Translations under genes and position numbers: made by a program
From: an uncultured Veillonella sp.
Lineage (GTDB): Bacteria > Bacillota > Negativicutes > Veillonellales > Veillonellaceae
Assembly (NCBI GenBank): GCA_900550455.1
Contig: URSE01000025.1
Location: 1 to 14,727 of the forward strand
DNA: 14,727 bases
Direction of reading: 5' to 3'
Shown: in pieces, positions 7,259 to 13,224 of the stretch
How the letters are laid out: every line of letters starts with the position of its first letter
Numbering within the stretch: the first letter of the stretch is position 1
The notes under the pieces: model-generated
Database searches by the model: none
Told to the model about the DNA's origin: nothing
Seen by the model: only the letters and a program-made list of their open reading frames with translations

Positions 7259-8830
7259 TTAGAAGTCCTTAGCGGTCCACTTCATTTCCCAAGTCTTTTG
7301 TACAGCCTTATAAGTGAGGTAAGCATCAAAGGAGTGAAGATCACGATGATAGGTCAAGTTCTTATATTCGATATTACCATTTTCTGCATTTTGACGAATA
7401 TTAAGGGAGACATCATCCTTATTGGTCAAGTGAACTGTCCCACCATAAGTAAGTTCTTTCGGAATTTCCACTTCATCAAATGGATATGGAGAATGGGTAG
7501 AACCAAGATTATGTTGAGTATAACCAGCCCAGAGGTCCAAGCGGTTATTCACCTTTTGATTTAGCCGAGCACCCCAGTATGGCATAGATCTAACCACGCC
7601 ACCATCAGCCTTATAGAAGTCACGTTGGTAGCCACCAAAGAAGCGGAAGTTAGCATTAGCCCAAGGTTTAAGTACATCATGGCTTAACTCGCCATAGTAC
7701 TTATAGTGCATGCCCTTAGTATCCCCTTCCTTCCAGTAGCCTCCAGAAGCACCGCCACGGATAGTGAGTTTAGTATCACCTAAGTGATACGCATTCGTAT
7801 CCACCTTAAGCTCACCAATTTTTTCTACCCACACTTTTTCATCGCGAAAAGTTGCATCATCCTTAGAGTAACCAAAGGAAGCTTCCCCCCAAGGAAGGAA
7901 GCGACGGTAGCCAATATCAGGCTTAAATCCCACCTTAGAAAGGAGCTTATAATTAGCGTACCATTCCCCATTACGACCAGTCGGTATAGCCATATTAGCA
8001 TATAAGCCAATACCGTTATCAGAGTCATACATAGGTCGTGGCAACAAGGAAAAGGCAGAGAACTTACCCTCTTTATCATGACGCAAAGATGCCGTATAGG
8101 ATGGCAGAGATAAAATCTTTGTATTCTTAATATAGAAGGTAGGGTGCTTAATGACAGCCTTATCGTTCGGATACACTACGATATCCTCCCCTTCAATACG
8201 GTAGTCAGGCGTATGTTTCCAAGCCATAGCATGCTTGGTAGTTACCATTCCCTTATCAATATGTCCTACATTATTCTTAAAATCTACATTATTAGCCTTA
8301 AAATAATAAGGATCAGAGAAACCTGTTACATTAGTCGATTGTATGGACTGGGTCGCTGCTTGATAAGCTAATGAGTCACCGCTCATGTTCTTAGACTTAC
8401 CGCCATCTTCCAAGAACTTATAAGGACCGCCAGCTGTGTTATACTCTTGCGTATTCACATTGCCTGTTACACGTGGGGCCCGCAACTCTTTGGTTCCTTG
8501 TGTTACTACTACATCACCAGAAGCGTCAATATCACCCGTATTCCCTTTATACCGCATATAGTCCGCGTCTACACGGGTAGGTAATCCTTCTGCTGTAATT
8601 TTTTTTACTTCACTATCCCGACGAACTACGCGAATGGTGGAAGTATCATAGGCTTGGCTATCTCGTAGTTCACCAGGATAGGAAGCCAGCTCATTATTGA
8701 TATCCGTTTGGTATTCTGTGGGAACAGTAGTACCAAACATACCTGTTTGACCTGCAGCCTGCACATACCCCATTTGCACAGCGCACAAAACACTAGCAGC
8801 CAAGGCCAAATGGGCTTTTTGCTTTTTCAT
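7259..8830 (-). CDS. lptD: LPS-assembly outer-membrane protein, LptD/OstA-like
   Basis: Probable outer-membrane barrel that inserts lipopolysaccharide into the outer leaflet. Residues 1-25 are a signal peptide ending VQA. An OstA/LptA-like strand-rich domain follows at about 85-225, including VDADYMRYKGNTGDIDASGD. A junction at 228-280 resembles the LptD pattern of short hydrophobic strands before the first barrel strands (KILSLPSY, then LLPRPMYDSDNGIGLY). The rest alternates aromatic and polar residues and ends in phenylalanine, the usual outer-membrane C-terminal signal. At 523 residues it is much shorter than the 784 of E. coli, and the mature chain has no cysteine, so the interdomain disulfides of the enterobacterial protein cannot form. 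AGGAG lies thirteen bases before the ATG, rather far. It sits between a repeat protein and galU. A paralogue with a different cargo is possible. Confidence 0.82.
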   Translation of the reverse strand: MKKQKAHLALAASVLCAVQMGYVQAAGQTGMFGTTVPTEYQTDINNELASYPGELRDSQAYDTSTIRVVRRDSEVKKITAEGLPTRVDADYMRYKGNTGDIDASGDVVVTQGTKELRAPRVTGNVNTQEYNTAGGPYKFLEDGGKSKNMSGDSLAYQAATQSIQSTNVTGFSDPYYFKANNVDFKNNVGHIDKGMVTTKHAMAWKHTPDYRIEGEDIVVYPNDKAVIKHPTFYIKNTKILSLPSYTASLRHDKEGKFSAFSLLPRPMYDSDNGIGLYANMAIPTGRNGEWYANYKLLSKVGFKPDIGYRRFLPWGEASFGYSKDDATFRDEKVWVEKIGELKVDTNAYHLGDTKLTIRGGASGGYWKEGDTKGMHYKYYGELSHDVLKPWANANFRFFGGYQRDFYKADGGVVRSMPYWGARLNQKVNNRLDLWAGYTQHNLGSTHSPYPFDEVEIPKELTYGGTVHLTNKDDVSLNIRQNAENGNIEYKNLTYHRDLHSFDAYLTYKAVQKTWEMKWTAKDF

Positions 8831-8850
8831 ACTCTCGTTACACTCCTATA

Positions 8851-10047
8851 TTAAGACCGTTTTACAACAGCAATCGGTTGCGATACATTAACAGCTGGTT
8901 TACTTTCAGGAACAACGGAATCGGAATCCAATTCATCGTCACTATCAACCTTATCCTCAGCATCTGCATCTGTAGTATCCTCTACATTACTGGCATCATC
9001 TGCGCCTTGATCAGCTGAATTATCCACGTCATCAATAGTTTCACCAGTCACTGCATCCACATCATCTGGTGCGGTTTCGGAAACCTTAGTGGCATTAACC
9101 AAATCATTAGCATGGTTAAGACCATCTCCACCAATAACGACACCTTGGATTGTCACAGGAGATTCCGCTTGTACATAGATATCCGTACCCGCTGGCAAAT
9201 TAATATTAGCACCTTTGATAAAAGCGCCTCCCACAAGGCCAACAGGGCCAAGTAATACAGCACCAGCTACAGACGCACCACCAGATTTAATTTGTTGCTT
9301 CTTGGCTTCTTCCTTAGCCTTGGCTTGTGCTTCTTGCCCTTGTACAGCAACGAATTCAGTATCATCAATAGCAGGAATATGATCAAAGCGAATATCTAAT
9401 TTAGCATTGCGACCAAATGGACCTGGCTTACGAACGGTTGTAATGGTACCGGTCCCAGCAGTACCTGCTGGAACAAGTAAAACATCACCATCCATAACAT
9501 TTTCAGCTACGGTAAACTTAACAGTATCCCCTACCTTATTAACCTTAGCATTGATATCTTGGTCCAAGGTAACCTTGAAGACCTTATCAACAGGAATGGT
9601 ACCAACTTGTGGAGTCATTTTAAAATCAGAACCATTAACGGAGGAGGACAACTTGGAAATACGGCTTTGTAAGGTACCAGTTTGGATTTTACCAAATACA
9701 GATCGGTCCAAGCGATCCAAGCGTTCTAACATGGAACCTTGAGTAGCCTTATGTTGGTATGTGTATTCTAGAACGGACAATTGGGTAGCCAAAGGAATGG
9801 AGTTCCCATCCCCTTCCACAGTAGCATACAATTGGTCCACCTTATCATTTACTGTACCTGACTTTTCAGAGCCATATACCGTGGTATCCAATTGATTAAC
9901 CCGGTCTAAAATAGCACCGGATTGTACATCACCATAGATTTGTGTTTCCATATGTGCGGTTTTATCCATCACTGTTGTGGGTGCTGCCGCAAAAGCAGAG
10001 CCAGCCATTAAAGAAGTCATTACAAGAGCTACCAAGTGTTTTTTCAT
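8851..10047 (-). CDS. Exported repeat protein with acidic C-terminal tail, unknown function
   Basis: I do not recognise a named family. The 398 residues open with a signal peptide (MKKHLVALV..., cleavage likely after AFA at 20). Residues 35-134 are five consecutive 20-residue repeats. Residues 158-300 form a strand-rich module with VGDTVKF, a VPAGTAGTGTIT turn, GPFGRNAKLDIRF, a short charged helix rich in A, K, E and Q (239-254), and a glycine-rich hydrophobic hairpin (GASVAGAVLLGPVGLVGGAFIKG) that could touch a membrane, then LPAGTDIYV. Residues 323-377 are acidic: 23 of 55 are D or E, with a single lysine. There is no cysteine. The ATG at 10047 is chosen for AGGAGG six bases upstream and because it starts the signal peptide; upstream codons in frame do not. 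Its neighbours suggest an envelope role in the periplasm or outer membrane, which is inference. Confidence 0.8.
   Translation of the reverse strand: MKKHLVALVMTSLMAGSAFAAAPTTVMDKTAHMETQIYGDVQSGAILDRVNQLDTTVYGSEKSGTVNDKVDQLYATVEGDGNSIPLATQLSVLEYTYQHKATQGSMLERLDRLDRSVFGKIQTGTLQSRISKLSSSVNGSDFKMTPQVGTIPVDKVFKVTLDQDINAKVNKVGDTVKFTVAENVMDGDVLLVPAGTAGTGTITTVRKPGPFGRNAKLDIRFDHIPAIDDTEFVAVQGQEAQAKAKEEAKKQQIKSGGASVAGAVLLGPVGLVGGAFIKGANINLPAGTDIYVQAESPVTIQGVVIGGDGLNHANDLVNATKVSETAPDDVDAVTGETIDDVDNSADQGADDASNVEDTTDADAEDKVDSDDELDSDSVVPESKPAVNVSQPIAVVKRS
9646..9945 (-). repeat. Five in-register 20-residue (60-base) coding repeats
   Basis: Within the 398-residue exported protein, units start at residues 35, 55, 75, 95 and 115, and a degenerate sixth begins at 135. 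The consensus is roughly x-T-V-Y-G-x-x-Q-S-G-x-x-x-D-R-x-x-x-L-D. Units 1, 2 and 5 are the most alike; units 3 and 4 have drifted, losing the first and/or second glycine, but keep the spacing. No insertion or deletion breaks the 20-residue register. The second half of each unit looks helical (hydrophobic residues three to four apart with R or K), while the first half is a turn. Confidence 0.75.
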
Positions 10048-10073
10048 GAGAAACCTCCTTATAAACAGGACAA

Positions 10074-10099
10074 TAAGCACGGTGGTCAAACCGTGCTTA
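10074..10099 (-). other. Intercistronic hairpin between the two exported-protein genes
   Basis: A ten-pair perfect stem (TAAGCACGGT on the minus strand) with a six-base loop lies between the 149-residue gene stop and the 398-residue gene's ribosome-binding site. The minus-strand tail is TTGTCCTG, not U-rich, so a simple Rho-independent terminator is unlikely. It more likely shields the upstream message or sets unequal expression within one transcript. Confidence 0.6.
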
Positions 10100-10107
10100 C
10101 TGGATCA

Positions 10108-10557
10108 TTAGATTTTGAAGTCAATAATAGCAGATACGCCAACCCCTTGAATACGGGAAGCCCCTACAGGATTGGTGCTATCAATTGGAACGAGGCCCTT
10201 AACGCGAGCTACCCCGCCAAAGGAACCTTCTACTTGAGCCACCGCTTTAACCCGTTCGATTTCAGAGGCTGGGCCTGTTACTTGAACCGCACCAATATAA
10301 CCCTTGTTACCAACGGATACGATTGGTACCACCGCTGTCGTATAGGTGGTAGACAAATTATTTTGCTTTAATAATTTATTGAGGAAGCTATCAATTTGTG
10401 GACCGAATTTATGGACAAGGGCGCCAATACCAGCGACCTTAACCGTTTTTCCGAGAACATTACCAAGGCTAAATGCTTGTGCTTGATTAGCTACGCCACC
10501 TACGATGGTGAAAGCCATAGTTACACCAAGGGCAGCTGCAATAATTTTCTTTTTCAT
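10108..10557 (-). CDS. Small exported protein, unknown function
   Basis: I do not recognise a named family. The 149 residues begin with a clear signal peptide (MKKKIIAAALGV..., cleavage after AQA at 28, no lipobox cysteine). A short helical region follows (HKFGPQIDSFLNKLLKQNNL), then a strand-rich C-terminal half with alternating hydrophobic residues: TAVVPIVSVGNKGYIGAVQVTGP, a helix near SEIERVKAVAQVEG, and the ending IQGVGVSAIIDFKI. GAGGAGG six bases before the ATG at 10557 is a very strong ribosome-binding site, suggesting abundant expression. It is first in a run with the 398-residue protein, the LptD-like protein and galU, behind a putative promoter at 10662-10670. A periplasmic location is predicted; partner or ligand is unknown. 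Confidence 0.82.
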   Translation of the reverse strand: MKKKIIAAALGVTMAFTIVGGVANQAQAFSLGNVLGKTVKVAGIGALVHKFGPQIDSFLNKLLKQNNLSTTYTTAVVPIVSVGNKGYIGAVQVTGPASEIERVKAVAQVEGSFGGVARVKGLVPIDSTNPVGASRIQGVGVSAIIDFKI

Positions 10558-10598
10558 AGGAATCCTCCTCTTAAAAGACTTTTATCTATTGTACCAAA

Positions 10599-10619
10599 CT
10601 ATGGCTTTCTTCGCCATAG
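10599..10619 (-). other. Small leader hairpin upstream of the 149-aa gene
   Basis: CTATGGC and GCCATAG flank a seven-base loop, a perfect seven-pair stem. Its tail on the minus strand, TTTGGTACAATAG, has only three U residues. It would lie in the 5' leader of the transcript starting near 10656, about 40 bases before the ATG. Possible message stabiliser or weak terminator for read-through from hypE. Confidence 0.4.
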
Positions 10620-10661
10620 AAAGGAGGCCTACTAATATCTTTCCGGCCCAACTTAATCTGT

Positions 10662-10670
10662 ATTATAGCA
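10662..10670 (-). promoter_or_regulatory. Extended -10 promoter for the envelope block
   Basis: The minus strand reads TGCTATAAT with no TTGACA-like box 16-18 bases upstream. A seven-base inverted repeat, GCCTACT and AGTAGGC (10671-10677 and 10627-10633), brackets this -10 and the predicted start, and could be an operator or fold near the 5' end. No convincing terminator lies between hypE and this site, so read-through from the hyp genes is possible. Confidence 0.5.
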
Positions 10671-10718
10671 AGTAGGCGGAAAGCACCTATGAATAAATTC
10701 TCAACATTTTATAAACGA

Positions 10719-11726
10719 TTAGCAAATGCGGGGCACTTGATCTTCCCCTAATTCATCGATAAGACGGATACCGCCTACAGCCGTCTTCAATCCCACCTTA
10801 CCTTGGTTTTTACCTAGGGTCTTACCAATAACAGCCGCTTCACGACCCTCTTCAAAGGAGTGAAGGATCGATAAGACTTGTTCGGTAACTTCTGAATTAA
10901 CAATCATAACCACCTTTCCTTCATTAGCTAAGTAAAGGGGGTCGTAGCCCAAGATAGAGCAGACCGCTTTCACTTCATCATGAATAGGGATGGTATTTTC
11001 CTCTACGGCAATACCCACATTACCTTGAACGGCCATTTCTTTTAAAACGGTCCCCAAGCCACCCCGTGTGGGATCACGGAGCAGTGCCACTTGAGGCCCA
11101 ACTTGATCCAAGACAGCATGAACCATCTTATTAAGAGGCGCGCAGTCCGTCTTAATGGATGGGGATAGCTCCAAACCGAAGCGGGTCCCCATAACAGCAA
11201 TAGAATGATCTCCTATAGATCCGGATACAATTACATCCATACCGGGTTGAATGCGGCTAGGATGAATATCAATACCGTCCGGAATTTGGCCAACCCCAGC
11301 AGTATTGATATAGATGCCGTCTACTTCCCCTTGCTTAACCACCTTAGTATCACCTGTAACGATTTGTACCCCAGCCTTCTTAGCCATAGCAGCCATAGTT
11401 TCCACAATTTGGTCAAGCTGGTCCATAGGGAATCCTTCTTCCAAGATAAGTCCACAGGACAAATACTGAGGAATAGCCCCATTCATAGTTAAATCATTAA
11501 CAGTCCCACAAACAGCTAGTTTGCCGATGTTACCTCCAGGGAAAAAGGTCGGTTGTACCACATAGGAATCCGTTGTAAAGGCCATACGACCTTGCGTCAC
11601 GGGAAATTGAGCCCCATCATGGAGTTCTGCCAATAAATCATTGGTAAAATACTTAAGAATATGTTCTTCTGTAAGCTGACGACTAAACTTACCGCCATTA
11701 CCATGAACTAAGCGAATTCGTTCCAT
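10719..11726 (-). CDS. hypE: Hydrogenase maturation protein HypE
   Basis: Dehydrates the carbamoyl group handed over by HypF to a thiocyanate on its C-terminal cysteine, the source of the cyanide ligands of the [NiFe] centre; cytoplasmic. The 335 residues end in the family hallmark PRIC, with the acceptor cysteine last (C335). The purM/AIR-synthase-like ATP-binding motifs are present: HGNGGK near the start, FTTDSYVVQPTFFPGGNIGKLAVCGTVND, VTGDTKVV and RDPTRGGLGTVLKEMA. The ATG at 11726 is chosen because GGGAGG is four bases upstream; the longer reading would need a TTG that lies before that site. The start overlaps the hypD stop by one base (TAATG), a sign of translational coupling. Confidence 0.96.
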   Translation of the reverse strand: MERIRLVHGNGGKFSRQLTEEHILKYFTNDLLAELHDGAQFPVTQGRMAFTTDSYVVQPTFFPGGNIGKLAVCGTVNDLTMNGAIPQYLSCGLILEEGFPMDQLDQIVETMAAMAKKAGVQIVTGDTKVVKQGEVDGIYINTAGVGQIPDGIDIHPSRIQPGMDVIVSGSIGDHSIAVMGTRFGLELSPSIKTDCAPLNKMVHAVLDQVGPQVALLRDPTRGGLGTVLKEMAVQGNVGIAVEENTIPIHDEVKAVCSILGYDPLYLANEGKVVMIVNSEVTEQVLSILHSFEEGREAAVIGKTLGKNQGKVGLKTAVGGIRLIDELGEDQVPRIC

Positions 11727-12859
11727 TATTCCTCCCAAGAGAGACCGCCAGAGGCGTAACCATACTTATACCAAGCTGCACAGGAGCCTTCAACAGACAC
11801 CATACAAGCACCCACTGCGTGATCTGGCGTGCACGCCTTACCAAAGAGGGGACATTCATTAGGTTTTACCAAGCCTTGCAAAACGCGGCCGCATTGACAG
11901 CCATTAGGAACGGCTGCTACATCGCCGATACTAATAGGATGCACCTTTTCCACATCCAACTGAGCATACGGGCCTTTCAATCTAAGGCCTGACTTAGGAA
12001 TAGTCCCAATGCCCCGCCAGGTATTATCGCAAACTTCATAGACCTCATCCATCATGGCGATAGCCACAGGGTTACCTTCCTTGGCAACCACAGAATGGTA
12101 AGAGTTACCTACATAGAAGTGGCCAGACTTTCTTTGTTCCAAAATATTCTCAACCGCTGCAAGGATTTCTACCCCTTCAAAACCAGCTATACAGGAAGGA
12201 ATCTTATAGTCGTCAGCTAAGAACTGGTAGGGTTTTTCCCCAATAATAACGGACACGTGGCCAGGTAGGATAAAGCCATCAATGTGGCCTTCTTGGGAGT
12301 CCAAAAGAGCCCTTAAAGCTGGTGGAACCAACTTGTGAGATACCAAGAAGAAAACATTCTTAAGGCCTGATTGAGCCACAGCTTTTACCGTAGCCCCTAT
12401 GATGGCAATGGTTGTCTCAAAACCGATTGCCAAGAAAATAATCTTCTTATCTGGATGTTGACGGCCCAATTCAAGAATTTCCAAAGGGGTGTAAATAATG
12501 TGGATATGAGCGCCTTCAGCTTGTGCTTGAGAGAGGCTAGAATGGGAGCCCGGCACCTTGAGCATATCCCCAAAGGTAGCGATAATCACATCATCTTGGG
12601 CCGCATAGGTCAAGGCCTTATCCATATACTCTTGGTCTGTCACACAAACAGGACAGCCTGGACCAGACACCAGTTCAATCCCCTCGGGTAACAATTGACG
12701 AAGACCTTCCCGGAAAATGGATACAGTATGGGTCCCACATACTTCCATCAAGCGAATCTGCTCGCCCGGTTGATGTAAGGCTTCGATGCGCTCTAAAAGC
12801 GCCTTAGCTGTTTTGCGTTTTTCCTGCGAAGTAAGCGTCTTCAAGTTCTTCAAGCTCAC
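11726..12859 (-). CDS. hypD: Hydrogenase maturation protein HypD
   Basis: Iron-sulfur scaffold that, with HypC, assembles the Fe(CN)2CO group for [NiFe]-hydrogenase. Seen are MEVCGTHT, GPGCPVCV, the GFETT motif, PGHVSVIIG and the C-terminal cluster-binding run beginning CQCGRVLQG and continuing through CPLFGKAC to GACMVSVEGSCAAWY. I place the start at the GTG at 12859: this gives 377 residues and puts the conserved cysteines at 41, 69 and 72, exactly as in E. coli HypD. The ATGs at 12895 and 12922 would add 12 and 21 residues without a ribosome-binding site. Even the GTG has only a weak GGA eight bases upstream, so coupling to hypC is likely; the two genes overlap by 56 bases. The exact start remains the least certain part. 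Confidence 0.92.
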   Translation of the reverse strand: MSLKNLKTLTSQEKRKTAKALLERIEALHQPGEQIRLMEVCGTHTVSIFREGLRQLLPEGIELVSGPGCPVCVTDQEYMDKALTYAAQDDVIIATFGDMLKVPGSHSSLSQAQAEGAHIHIIYTPLEILELGRQHPDKKIIFLAIGFETTIAIIGATVKAVAQSGLKNVFFLVSHKLVPPALRALLDSQEGHIDGFILPGHVSVIIGEKPYQFLADDYKIPSCIAGFEGVEILAAVENILEQRKSGHFYVGNSYHSVVAKEGNPVAIAMMDEVYEVCDNTWRGIGTIPKSGLRLKGPYAQLDVEKVHPISIGDVAAVPNGCQCGRVLQGLVKPNECPLFGKACTPDHAVGACMVSVEGSCAAWYKYGYASGGLSWEE

Positions 12860-13055
12860 GGAAAGCGTCCATAGTCGCTTTCGCTTCTTCCTCATCGACA
12901 ATTTGAACGGCAAAACCGGCATGGACCAAGAGCCAGTCGCCTACTTTTGCTTCTGGTACCAAGAGCAAGGAACAGTCGCGTTGTGCCCCTGTGAGCTCAA
13001 TGGTGCCAATGGTGTCATTAATGCTCACTAATTGTGCTGGCACTGCTAAACACAT
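12804..13055 (-). CDS. hypC: Hydrogenase maturation chaperone HypC
   Basis: Small cytoplasmic chaperone that carries the iron with its cyanide and CO ligands between HypD and the hydrogenase large subunit. The 83 residues begin MCLAVPAQ, the family signature, with the essential C2 once the methionine is removed, and include the conserved GDWLLVHAGFAVQIVDEEEA (H45). The ATG at 13055 is preceded by AGGAGG at five bases; a longer in-frame reading up to 13154 would bury C2 and cross the promoters. The C-terminal quarter is highly charged (RELEELEDAYFAGKTQ), and its 3' end overlaps hypD in another frame. Confidence 0.96.
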   Translation of the reverse strand: MCLAVPAQLVSINDTIGTIELTGAQRDCSLLLVPEAKVGDWLLVHAGFAVQIVDEEEAKATMDAFRELEELEDAYFAGKTQNS

Positions 13056-13098
13056 GGCAACCTCCTTATATAACTTACCTAAAGGTTTATACAATATA

Positions 13099-13127
13099 AT
13101 TATACTGTTTTTATTATAGCACAGTAA
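13099..13127 (-). promoter_or_regulatory. Promoter region of hypCDE, two possible -10 elements
   Basis: One candidate is TTACTG (13122-13127), a 17-base spacer and TATAAT (13099-13104) on the minus strand. The other is an extended -10, TGCTATAAT, at 13113-13121 without a -35. Both would give short leaders (about 40-65 bases) before hypC. An imperfect dyad, ACCTTTAGGT, lies just downstream at 13078-13087 and could be a regulator site, but it is too short to claim. The placement, together with the terminator after hypF, suggests hypCDE has its own transcript. Confidence 0.6.
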
Positions 13128-13175
13128 TTCTCTATAAACTGGGGCTTTCATCACTAAATTAGCTGTCGATGCTAA

Positions 13176-13218
13176 TCAAAAACTCACCCTTCATCTTTAA
13201 TAAGTGATTGGTGAGTTT
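13176..13218 (-). terminator. Rho-independent terminator after hypF
   Basis: AAACTCACC and GGTGAGTTT pair on the minus strand as a nine-pair stem (13180-13188 with 13210-13218) around a loop of about 21 bases, followed by TTTTTGATT once the stem is counted in. Outer CTAATC and GATTAG copies at 13223-13228 and 13172-13177 could extend it, the upstream copy overlapping the hypF stop codon. The large loop makes it moderate rather than strong. Confidence 0.65.
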
Positions 13219-13224
13219 AAGAGA

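Noticed and set aside
7825..8079. Second minus-strand frame inside the LptD-like gene
   Set aside because: It overlaps the barrel-coding frame throughout and has no homology I recognise.
9407..9742. Plus-strand 111-residue frame within the repeat protein gene
   Set aside because: An artefact of the biased repetitive coding sequence on the opposite strand; no supporting signal.
9646..9945. CRISPR array or non-coding tandem repeat
   Set aside because: The 60-base periodicity is only visible at protein level; there are no identical DNA repeats with unique spacers and the frame is open throughout.
10036..10371. Plus-strand reading frame across the intercistronic hairpin and the small exported protein gene
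   Set aside because: It has no recognisable domain or good ribosome-binding site, and it opposes two well-supported signal-peptide genes.
12804..13154. Longer hypC reading starting 99 bases upstream
   Set aside because: It would bury the essential N-terminal MC pair, run through both promoter candidates, and ignore the AGGAGG directly before the ATG at 13055.
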